A DNA stretch of 64,000 nucleotides from the NCBI GenBank assembly GCA_947172415.1, contig OX359190.1, positions 5,580,001-5,644,000 on the forward strand, read 5' to 3'. Both the position numbers and the translations under genes were made by a program. The notes under the pieces were generated by a model that saw only the letters and a program-made list of their open reading frames with translations, had not been told where the DNA came from and searched no databases. Within the stretch, counting starts at the first letter, position 1. The number at the start of each line of letters is the position of its first letter. Below are positions 1-8,394 of the stretch, piece after piece. Origin of the DNA: Chondrosia reniformis. Taxonomy: Eukaryota; Porifera; Demospongiae; Chondrillida; Chondrillidae.

Positions 1-929
1 TCAAATACCAAGGTAAATGTGACCCGCATTAGTTCAATTTATGAATCCACTGATGGGTTGGAGAGTGACAGTTTGAAGGAAGTTCAAAGAGAATCAACCC
101 AAAGTGATGATTCAGTCATGGATGATACTGGTAAGGAAAATCTTATCAGCCAAAGTCTGAAGAGGTGGACATGGAAGTGGGTGGAAGTGTAATTGAGTCT
201 GGTGTTGTTACTGCATCTGCTGTGCAAGTACCAAGACTTGAGATTTCAATACCATCAAAACAAGCTTTAAAGTTGAAAAATAACTTACATAAATTTGAAA
301 AAGCAATTCTTAAGGGGCCGACCCATAAGTGTTTTTCATGTAAAAGGTCGTGCTCTGACCAGTTGGGTGCCCTGTACAGCTGCGATGTGGCAAATGATCT
401 ACTTGCTGTGGTGAATGAATCAGTTCAAGAAAGTATAGAAAGTGTTTGGTTGTGTAACAAGTGCAAGAGTGCTATGGAAAGAAAGAAAATTCCAGCAGGA
501 TCACAGATTAATAAAATGAAAGTACCAGAGGTCCCTTCAGTGTTCATTGGACTAAACACATTAGAGCAGCGTTTGATTTCAAAGGCTACTGTTTTCATGA
601 AAATGACCAATTTGCCAAGGGGTGGAAAAAGGGCTGTTAGAGGCCAGGTAATCACTTTTCCCTCTAATGTTGACTGTGTCATTTCAGAGCTCCCTCGTTT
701 ACCCAGTGGTGAAGATATTCTTTACATTCAGCAGCCAGACTCTATTGGAAGTAAACCAAATGGCTCTGTCCCTGATACAATTTACCAAACCTGTCGATAC
801 TCCAATGTGATGCAAGCTCTGAAATGGTTAGAGCAACATAACCCCTTGTATGGTGACATCACCATCACTAAGATGTCAGAAGACATGTTCAACCATAAAG
901 AAGAAAAGTCACTGACGGTGAAAATGTGA
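1..929 (+). pseudogene. Helitron N-terminal DUF6570-type zinc-ribbon-like region, frameshifted
   Basis: N-terminal part of the Helitron polyprotein. It is open in frame 1 from the window edge to about base 155, where one A is missing relative to the right copy, and continues in another frame from 165. The ATG at 165 is therefore not a real start. Counting from 165, there is a cysteine cluster HKCFSC (C56, C59), then C63 and C73, and a second pair CNKC (C97, C100), which looks like a zinc-binding fold. Next comes the family signature LNTLEQRLISK...LPRGGKRAVRG, residues 131-160, as in DUF6570 regions found upstream of Helitron Rep domains. The role of this domain is unknown. The frame ends at a TGA shared by both copies. 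Confidence 0.8.
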
Positions 930-1106
930 ATGAAGATATTTTAGAAATGGATGAAACATAAATTGTTAGGTTGGATGCTCTCCAGCCTGTTGTAGAGGCT
1001 GTTAACTTGATACAAGGTAGTATACCAATAGAACAACAGATACATAAGTTACAGAGTAACAACCACACCACTAAGTATATTTGAGAATCAAAATGATTTA
1101 GAAGTA
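930..1106 (+). pseudogene. Decayed linker between DUF6570-type region and Rep domain
   Basis: Protein-like sequence (for example RLDALQPVVEAVN) can be read here but is interrupted by TAA at about 960, TGA at about 1081 and TGA at about 1093. The right copy carries equivalent stops at about 20160-20335, so this decay predates the split of the two copies. The text leads directly into the AFPTLYPNG motif of the next segment. Confidence 0.6.
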
Positions 1107-1490
1107 TTGGCTTTTCCGACCCTTTACCCCAATGGTGAAAATGGTTTTGGCACCATCAGAGAAGTCAAAGTTACACCTCTAGAATATTTGCAAAGAAGAA
1201 TGCTTAATGCTGACTCAAGATGGGCATGTCATCCTGCTAATATCTTTTGGGCCTGTAAAATTGTAGAAGCCCTGAAGTTGCAGAGCAGCATTTCCATTGC
1301 TATGAGGATGCGATCATTCAGAATAGGCCACTGTGAGAAGTCTAACAAGGAAACCAATGAGAAGGAGCTACTCACAGCTGGTTTGCTGCTAGGATGCCTG
1401 GAAAATAACCCTCACTTGCGTGAAAATTGTTATAGCTTCATGAGAGATATTCGTGGCACAAAGGCTTATTGGAACTCAGTAAAGATCTAG
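1107..1490 (+). pseudogene. Helitron Rep domain, N-terminal segment
   Basis: This begins with LAFPTLYPNGENGFG, the usual opening of Helitron helicase-like (Rep) domains, where the family reads FP.LFP.G.G, followed by the segment ending RRMLNADSRWACHPANIFWA. It ends at TAG 1488-1490 just before the segment reading LFA. The right copy has CAG (Gln) at that site, so this stop is private to the left copy. A second, shared frame break lies a few bases on, between the LFA and LGPPTFF segments. The ATG at 1107 reflects the preceding stop, not a true start. Confidence 0.8.
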
Positions 1491-1494
1491 CTAT

Positions 1495-2016
1495 TTGCTA
1501 GGTCCTCCCACATTCTTTGTCCCACTGAGTGCTGACGATAATAATTGGGTGGACTTGATGATAGTGCTAAGCAGGAGTATGGGTCAGAATCTGTCAGAGG
1601 AACAGGCAGCTAATTTATCAGCCAGTGAGAGGAGAGAACTGATGAGGACAAATCCAGTGGTTACAGCTAGGCATTTTGCACATCGCTTTCAGTGCTTCCT
1701 CAGGGAAGTGATTAAAGGATCTGGGCAACCTATTGGTGAGGTAGTTGACTACTTTTGGAGAATTGAATTCCAGTTGAGGGGATCTCCACATATCCATTCC
1801 ATGTGGTGGATAAGGGATGCTCCAAACTTAGATACTACAGCTGGAAGGCAGATTGCTCCACAGTACATTGATAGGTACATTTCTGTGAATATTCCAACAC
1901 AAGGTTGCAAAGATGAAGAACTTCATTCATTGGTGTTGAGAGTGCAGCAGCACCATCATACATCAACTTGCAGGAAAGCAACACAAGGGGAAAAATGTGG
2001 CAGACTGCCGATTTGA
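1495..2016 (+). pseudogene. Helitron Rep nuclease, HUH motif segment
   Basis: Central part of the Rep endonuclease that nicks one strand for rolling-circle transposition. It opens with LGPPTFFVPLSADDNNW (Helitron Rep motif around FxTxSxADxxW) and carries RHFAHRFQCFLREV (residues 59-72). The metal-binding HUH motif is H99-I100-H101 in RGSPHIHSMWW, encoded at about 1789-1797. Both histidines are intact. The frame is lost near 1990, just before the CRFDFP motif continues in the next frame, and the right copy has the same break. The nominal start at 1495 is a TTG inside the coding region. Confidence 0.88.
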
Positions 2017-2650
2017 TTTTCCTCAACCTCTGTCAGAAGATACACGGCTGAAAAGCCATGATGATCCTGGAAACAAGTCCAGGTTCTATGTCTTGAAGAG
2101 ATCAGCAGGGGAAGAAAATTGCAATCCATACTATACACACCTTCTGAAGGCATGGAAAGCTAATATGGATATACAATTGATTGGATCAGTATATGGCACA
2201 GCTGCATATGTGTGTTCCTACATGTGTAAATCAGAAAGTGAAGAGGTCAGGAAAGCTATCCGAGATGCATCGGAAAGCTTGCCTCCTCAGGCTTCAACAA
2301 GAAAGCGTCTGTCAAAGATTGGCAACACAATGCTGACCCATCATGAGTTGAGTGCCCAGGAGGCAGCATATCGATTGTGTCACTTGCCTCTGAAAGAAAA
2401 TTCAAGAAAAGTTGTATTCCTTAACACTACCAGACCAGAAAAGAGAACGCGGTTACTCAAGAGTAGGTCTGAATTGCTTGAATTGGAGGATGATTCCTCT
2501 GATAGTTTTGCCCCTGGTATCTTTGATAGATATGCCTTTAGACCTGACACACCAGAATTTGCAAGCATGACCTTGGCTCACTTTGCAGTGTGGTATGATG
2601 TAGATACACGGGTGTTGGGAAAGTTGGAATGGACCAGCACAGTCTCGTAA
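1997..2650 (+). pseudogene. Helitron Rep nuclease, Y2 catalytic segment
   Basis: C-terminal part of the Rep domain. It starts with CRFDFPQPLSEDTRL, the usual CRF.FPrP block of Helitrons. It contains AAYVCSYMCK, where Y71, Y75 and K78 match the paired-tyrosine motif that attacks and holds DNA 5' ends in Helitron Rep proteins (about 2207-2230). Both tyrosines are present. After the Rep domain comes the helical linker ARKRLSK...LTHHELSAQEAAYRLC typical of RepHel proteins. The frame stops at TAA 2648-2650 and continues four bases later as NDTGWVYLRRKQ; the right copy breaks at the same place. Confidence 0.87.
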
Positions 2651-2654
2651 CCAG

Positions 2655-3236
2655 TTGCAGAATGACACGGGATGGGTTTATCTGAGAAGGAAGCAAGCCT
2701 GTCTTCAAATCCCAGTACAGACAGTAGAAAGTCATGGTGATGACTATTACTACAGTTTGCTGCTACTATACATCCCTTGGAGGAAGGAACCTGAGGATCT
2801 GTTGAAAGGTCACTCTTCTGCAATGCAGGCTTTCATTGTACGAGAAGGAGAAATGGTTGTTTTTAATGCTCACAATCATGCCTTTGCAGATGAAGTGCAG
2901 AAGGCTGTTGTGCAATTACAAGCCTTGGAAGACGATGCCTACCAAGATGTTGTTGCCCCAATGGCACAGCAGGCTCAAAGGGAGGATGCTGCACAACCCT
3001 TTATTGAGGCTGAAGGAGGGTTGATGAACCCAGAGCATTTCATGGACCCAGCATGCCTTGATGATGACAATCTGAGTGCAATAGATGAAGAACATATGCT
3101 CTTAAATGACAATGATGACGACATTGGAGCTATCAGTAGACACTCCCTTATGGATAGGGCATTTAGGCAACTCATTGCAAGTTTGAATACAAAGCAGCGT
3201 ATTCCATTTGACATTGTTGTGCACCACACTCGTTAG
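2655..3236 (+). pseudogene. RepHel linker region between Rep and PIF1 helicase
   Basis: Helitron proteins have a long connector between Rep and helicase. This one carries the recognisable block DYYYSLLLLYIPWRKEPEDL (residues 30-49), which matches the family pattern YY.SLLLLY.PWR.E..LL. An acidic stretch rich in D and E follows (about residues 135-172). An in-frame TAG (3234-3236) separates it from the helicase in the same frame. The same TAG is in the right copy, so it is an old lesion, or much less likely a readthrough codon. Confidence 0.8.
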
Positions 3237-4196
3237 TTGCACAAACACAGAATGAAAATACGCCACAAACCTCCAGAACCATTTCATCTGTTTGTGACAG
3301 GTGGAGCAGGCACTGGAAAATCACATGTAATTAGGGCTATTAAAGAGCATATGGAACGTTCTATGTCAGGGAGTCAAGAGATGCATGCCTGTATGTTGAT
3401 GGCACCCACCGGGGTTGCAGCCTTCAACATTGGAGGCCTCACAATCCATAGAGCATTGCGGCTTCAGGTGGAGCATGGCAGAACTGCTCATCAATTGCAG
3501 CTGAATGCCCTAGCCCTGCATGACTTGAGGAATCTGTGGCAAGGAGTGCACACCATCATCATTGATGAAATCAGTATGGTGTCTTACCAGATACTGAAGT
3601 CAGTTCACAGTCGACTGTGTGAGATTTATGGCAATGATGAGATCTTTTGTGGCTTGAATGTCATTGCAGTGGGTGACTTGTACCAGCTATCTCCAGTGAA
3701 CCGTAGTTTTATATTCAGTCAGAAACCTGGACGCTCATTGGGGCAACTGGCTTCACACCTTTGGAGGGATTTCTTCAAGGTGATTGAACTGGAAGTGAAC
3801 ATGCGTCAGCAGAATGATGTTTCATTCTCAGAGATACTTAATCGGATCAGGACGGGAGTGCACACCAATGAAGATGTGAAAGTTCTTCAAACACGTTTGG
3901 TTTCGGGTGGGACTGTGGATTTGCTGGCTTCCCCATTTGATACAGCTCTGACATTGTATCCTCGTAGAGTAGATGTTGATGGGCACAATGAAATGCAGAT
4001 AAAAAATCTAGCAAAGAGCAGTCAAATCTATAGTATTGATGCCGAGCATGCAATATTAGAGAGTCGAGGGCAAATTTATGCCAATATTAAATACAATGAG
4101 GTTCGAGAATGTCTCATTCCACAAGATGATAAAGACTGCGCTGCACTGCCCCGTATACTGAGGCTAGCAGTTGGTGCTAGATTAATGTTGCGATGA
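3237..4196 (+). pseudogene. PIF1-family helicase, N-terminal half
   Basis: SF1B 5'-3' DNA helicase core that unwinds the displaced strand. The Walker A motif is GGAGTGKS (residues 22-29), motif Ia is MAPTGVAAFNIGG, Walker B is IIIDEISMV with DEIS at 110-113, and motif III is GDLYQLSPV at 146-154. A PIF1 signature LEVNMRQQND follows. All catalytic residues of these motifs are intact. The frame ends at TGA 4194-4196, where the family expects an amino acid within LMLR.NIN...GLVNGARG; the right copy has the same stop. Confidence 0.92.
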
Positions 4197-4217
4197 AACA
4201 TTAACTGTGGTGATGGC

Positions 4218-5109
4218 TTGGTGAATGGTGCCAGAGGAACAATTGTAGGCTTCAAGTGGTCAAGAAATGCAAGGCATCAGAGTATGCCTGGTGAATTACC
4301 CACAGAGGTATATGTGAGATTCTTAGATACCAATGTGGGGAAATTGTCAAAGGTACCATGTTGTCTCGGGGGAACAGCATGTTGTACCAATTCAGCTTAT
4401 TCCTGCACGTTTCTATGGAAAGGAAGGTACACTCCTGCAGAGAACACAGATTCCCTTGATTTTGTGCTGGGCAGCAACTATTCACGAGGTGCAAGGATTG
4501 TCTCTTGATGCAGCAGTCATGGATTTAGGGAAGGATGTAGTTGAACCTGGAATGGCCTATGTAGCTCTTAGTCGTGTGTGCACACTGAATGGAGTGGGCC
4601 TCCTGAACTTTCAGCCAAAGAAGATGACAGCAAACAAGAGAGTCCATGAGGAAATGGCAAGGCTACGACAAGAATCTGCTCATAGTGGTGAGGAATCAGA
4701 AAAGGAGGAGCTAATATCAGGTCATTTTGTCCAGAATTGTAGTCAAAATGAGGAGAAATCAAGTGCTGCAGTAAAGGGTAGTAGTGCTTTGGTACACAAT
4801 GACAAGTGTATGTCACAATCTTATGTTAAGATTGCGGATAAAGGGACACATGGCAAGGAGTATACATCGGAACCATTGGTGGTTGGCAGTCAGTCTGTGC
4901 ATTCAGACATCCCAATTACTTATGTTGACACACTTGTGTTGTCACTGAAAACAACACTTAAAGCTTTAGTGACTAGTAACACTTTGAATAGTGAATCAAT
5001 AGTGAGGTGGTCAAAGTGTCATCACAGTGAATTACAGACTATTTGTAAAGTGGTCAGTCGTCCTTCCGGGCAACTTTCAGTAATATGCATCATCAAGTGG
5101 ATGTTGTAG
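4218..5109 (+). pseudogene. PIF1-family helicase, C-terminal half, frameshifted
   Basis: The helicase continues with GLVNGARGTIVGF in the frame of 4218, then shifts near 4340 to the frame running 4333-5109. The second frame carries RTQIPLILCWAATIHEVQGLSLDAAV (residues 38-62) and YVALSRV (76-82), which are PIF1 motifs V and VI. From about residue 100 the sequence becomes low-similarity and Ser/Glu-rich, a spacer of about 150 residues before the OTU-like domain. At about 5067 one C is missing compared with the right copy (CC instead of CCC). That break separates helicase from OTU here, whereas the two are fused in the right copy. Confidence 0.88.
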
Positions 5110-5756
5110 TAAAAGACAAAGTCTTTCCAGCTTTTACGTCACAGTATATGCCAGTTTGCACTAAAGGAGGTGGAAATTGTAGGTATCATATGCTATCTTT
5201 GGCCCTTTGTGGAACAGAGCAGTACATGTGCCACTTGAGATTGTTGACCACTTATAGCCTCATTATGCATCAACAACATATGCTAAAAGCCATTCAGCCA
5301 ACTGCTAGGATACTTCTACCGTTGCAGAAACGAGATACTGCTTCAGTTGCTAAAGCAGCAGAAGTACAGTTGCTGGAACTACTTCGCAGTTCGATCACTG
5401 ACAAGTCATGGGGAAACCGATTTCATCTGTATGCACAGGCAATGATTTTGGAGAGGTCCATTTGGTTGTATGGTGTGATGTACAGCAGATGCCTTCAAGA
5501 TGAAGGAAAGCAGCTCCAACAAATTAAGCAGGATTTAACACCTACTGAATTGCAAGATCTGTTTGAAATGAGAGACAAGAGGTTGAATAACAGCGTTTGC
5601 TATCGCTCTGATGCAGTCCCAGAAGAGCATGTTCCCCTTTTAGGATTTCTGGATTCCTCTCATTTCACTGCCATTCTTCCAATGGTGTCTGCAAAATGTT
5701 CCTTATGGTTTGCTCCATTTACCACCTTCATGTCACAGTGGGCTCCTGAAGAGTGA
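5085..5756 (+). pseudogene. OTU-like cysteine protease domain of the Helitron
   Basis: C-terminal domain of the polyprotein. It has the OTU pattern: nucleophile motif GGGNCRYHMLSLALCGTEQ with Cys32, and a C-terminal histidine motif SSHFTAILPM with His193. OTU proteases remove ubiquitin; their job in Helitrons is not known. The canonical DGNC is GGNC here in both copies, so the acidic residue next to the Cys is lost, and activity may already have been gone before the copies split. At 223 residues this is the complete domain; the right copy lacks the last two thirds. Translation originally entered from the helicase, so the ATG at 5085 is internal. Confidence 0.72.
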
Positions 5757-5805
5757 TATACACAAATGTGCCAACTACCATCATCGGTGGCAGTCTTTGT
5801 GTATC
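5754..5805. repeat. Hairpin just after the OTU stop
   Basis: An inverted repeat with arms GATATACACAAA and TTTGTGTATC and a nearly self-complementary loop (CTACCATCATCGGTGG) sits immediately after the OTU stop codon. It could form an RNA or DNA hairpin at the 3' end of the coding region. It is missing from the right copy because the deletion there ends at the base corresponding to 5808. Confidence 0.6.
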
Positions 5806-6801
5806 ATGGCAAGTGAATGGTAGAATACGGTGACTGCAAAGGCTGACGTGGTGATGTCAAGTTATATAGAATTTAGTATTTGAGGCTACTTTCAACTCAT
5901 GGAAGTATTTTGAAGTTTACGTATAATGTATTTTCTAAGTGTTTGTAAATTGTCTACATCAATAATGTATTTTGACAATAAGTCACACTCTACAGCAATA
6001 CAGGGTGTTAGTATGAGTTCATATGTATTTTGTAATTTTGAATGTTTTCTCTGATGTGTGGTTGGCAGTGTCACAGTTATTGTCCTCTTTTGTGCTTTAC
6101 TAAGAAGCAAGGATGCATGGAGCAGGCAATTTAAAAGCTTTCTGGTAAGTCAACAGTTTCAATTTCTTTAATTGTATACCTCATTTGGCTTTCACTTACA
6201 AAATTCATTGCAAATTTCTAATTGTTCTCACATCACTGCAGGTCACTCCTTACCTTCACAACTAGAGAGAAAAAAATATTATAGAAGAAGATACATGTTT
6301 TGAATCACTATAGAACGCATAACTTAGACCTGCATCGGGGAAACATGAGGAGTGAGAGAGCATTTCATTAGCAAGTCTAACAAGTAAGTGTACATATAAT
6401 ATGATTGCTAATTAACTCATGCACACTACTGCGAAGTGCTGTTAATATGTAAGTGTACTCTTTTCCTTCAGGTATCCACATATTCCTTCCAACAAATCAA
6501 TGCATTTCTGAGAAGCACTGGATGAACATGTTTGGAACCAATGAAAGAAACCATACCCATGCCATATCTGTCATATCTCATTTATTGCACTATTAACTTA
6601 CAAGTCATTATAGTGCATACTTCAGTGTTCCTGCAAAACACATGCTTGATAGTACCAAGAGCTAATACTCTTCCCTCACACTCTTTTTTCTGTTTCTAAT
6701 GTACTTATTAATTGATAATTGACCATAGAAGTGTTTAATAGAGTATACCAGTAGGATGAATATGATTGGTAATAATAAGGCCACAGCGACCGAAGGGAGC
6801 C
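5806..6801 (+). other. Non-coding 3' region of the left Helitron copy
   Basis: AT-rich sequence conserved with 14929-15896 of the right copy in inverted orientation, so it belongs to the element. It contains no convincing gene. A 72-codon frame on the minus strand (5892-6110) has a twin in the right copy only because the arms are alike; it has no recognisable motif. The segment ends with a block (6780-6800) reading GGCTCCCTTCGGTCGCTGTGG on the minus strand, which borders the hairpin unit. Confidence 0.6.
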
Positions 6802-7080
6802 AAGTAGTTTGAGTTCATTCGGGGGGCGGTAGCCCCACGAGTTTTTTAACTCGAACTACTTGTTTATGCAACTAGCACATATAACTACAAAACACTACTA
6901 GTTTATGACTAGTTCATATAACTAATACATACAATTAGTACATATAACGAGTACATACACTAGTACATACAATGAGTACATCCAACCAGAAAAAACAAGT
7001 ATTTCGAGTTTAAAAACTTGTGGGGCTGTGCCCCCCAAATTAACTCAAACTACTCTGCCGCTTCGTTGGGATTTAATATA
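6781..7080. repeat. Palindromic unit: two inverted GC-rich hairpins around satellite-like DNA
   Basis: Hairpin H1 (6802-6861) has arms AAGTAGTTTGAGTT and AACTCGAACTACTT and a G-run/C-run core (GGGGGGCGGTAGCCCC). Hairpin H2 (6996-7055) is the same sequence in inverted orientation. Between them lie about 135 bp of degenerate satellite monomers (for example ACTAATACATACAATTAG). Flanks CGAAGGGAGCC and, inverted, CGAAGCGGCAG are also partly matched, so the whole 300 bp is a large imperfect palindrome. Helitron 3' ends typically contain a hairpin, and Helentron-type elements carry inverted repeats and internal tandem repeats, so this may be the element's terminus. Confidence 0.65.
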
Positions 7081-8394
7081 TATATTTGTAAAAGGAACGA
7101 TTGAGGACGCTTAAATGTCCTGAACTTTATAAATAACAATGGAAAAGCTTCGTAAACTAAAGCTTCCTGAACGCCACCATTTGTAAAAACGATGTATTAA
7201 CGTATAAAATAAGTGTTATAATACTTGTGCATAAAATGTATTATATATATATATATATATATATATACAGTGCAAGTTACAATATACTAAGGTAATCTAA
7301 TATAAATAATTAAAGAATTCATATGGCTCCAAGAAAGAACCTAAAAACAAAATGGGCATATCATCATTAAGTTTAGGGTATAAAACTCGTTTAAAATTAA
7401 GCGATTTTTTATTTAGGCCTCCGTTTGTTAGAAAACGGAGGACAAAGTTTGCATATAAAAGGCCATAGGACTATAGAAAGCCTATGGGAAATTTATATGC
7501 TAACCATGTGTTATATTGATAAAAATTTTCAGTTTGTCAGATAACTGTGAAATCAACGTATATCATGGTACATGTGTATAAGAAACGTCTGGTGAAGTTT
7601 TGCTTAATTAAATGAGCAAAATAATCAAGATATAATGAAGAATTCAAAGTTACGATTGCACAAGCTGGTGATGTTTTGTGATGTTTTTCTATTGCGTCAC
7701 CAACACCTTCGTATGTCGCTCCGTACACACATTTTGTGAATCATGTGACGTTGCGTAAACGTCATCGACTCGTTGCTAAAAAAGATCATCTTTTGAGAAT
7801 GGCTAGGACAAGTCGACGCTCTCCTACGAGAAGGAGCTACCGAATAAGCGAGTTGTAGCGAAGGTTAGATAAAACGTATTTGTATACGTTCATGCTAAGT
7901 TTAAGCCAAAAGTGTTGCTATATATATTGATGTAAAGAAATAAAAGAAATTCGTTTAGACGACCGTATGAAAACTGTGGTACTTTAAGCTCCGTCATCTC
8001 TGCTTATGTTTTCTATTACTTATCCATGTGTGTACGTGTGCAGGAGTGTAATTGAATACGTAGGGGTATATAATTGTCCATGTGTAGGAATAAGGAGTGC
8101 TATATTAAGCATGTTTAAATACAATCAAGTACTACACAATGCAAGTTACAAATTTATACACGGATGCAAGTGACTCCCAAGATAATCACACTGAGGTATA
8201 TAATATAATACGGATGCAAATGACTCCCAAAATAATCACAATCAGGTATATTAAACGCTACAAGACTTTAGCCACACTGAAAAACTGCTGCATACAGAGT
8301 AGTAGTCTCTACAGATCATATAAGGTTAAACGCATGGCCTTCCATGACCTTGTACATACAACTACTACATATCACTAATATATACCTATCACTA
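7056..8394. other. AT-rich spacer without a supported gene
   Basis: Not shared with the right arm. It holds a (TA)n tract at 7242-7267, the nested hairpins listed separately, a hairpin-forming CTCCTACGAGAAGGAG at about 7821-7836, and a 50-bp tandem duplication starting at 8161 and 8211 (unit begins CGGATGCAA.TGACTCCCAA). A short frame at 8139-8378 covers that duplication and has no recognisable domain. Satellite monomers begin at about 8395. Confidence 0.55.
7417..7500. repeat. Two adjacent perfect hairpins, the second nested
   Basis: First hairpin: CCTCCGTTT and AAACGGAGG with a short loop (about 7417-7442). Second: outer arms GCATATAAA (7451-7459) and TTTATATGC (7492-7500), inner arms CCATAGG (7463-7469) and CCTATGG (7481-7487). 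This is a strong cruciform candidate in the spacer between the Helitron arms. No gene function is apparent; it could be a remnant of a small palindromic element. Confidence 0.6.

Larger units (their letters stand above)
1..7055 (+). mobile_element. Left copy of a Helitron-like rolling-circle transposon
   Basis: This copy enters the window in mid-element (its 5' end lies off the left edge) and reads rightwards. In order it carries a DUF6570-type cysteine-rich region, a HUH/Y2 Rep nuclease, a PIF1-family helicase and an OTU-like domain, then about 1 kb of non-coding 3' sequence and a hairpin pair. The gene order and the HUH plus Walker A combination are diagnostic of Helitrons; an OTU domain is known in some animal and plant Helitrons. 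Base 1 corresponds to about base 21238 of the inverted right copy. At least seven frame breaks or in-frame stops make it non-autonomous. Element ends are not proven: I place the inner end at the second hairpin because similarity to the right copy stops there. Confidence 0.85.

Noticed and set aside
3234-3236. Programmed readthrough of the TAG between RepHel linker and helicase
   Set aside because: Many other unambiguous stops and frameshifts shared by both copies show general decay, so a special readthrough is unnecessary.
5892-6110. 72-codon minus-strand frame repeated in the right arm (15620-15838)
   Set aside because: It is conserved only because the arms are duplicates; no motif, no start context, and its position in the element's non-coding 3' region argues against a gene.
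7801-7859. Short ATG frame reading MARTSRRSPTRRSYRISEL
   Set aside because: It starts at 7799 and is only 18 codons; its basic composition comes from a CTCCTACGAGAAGGAG hairpin, and there is no other support.
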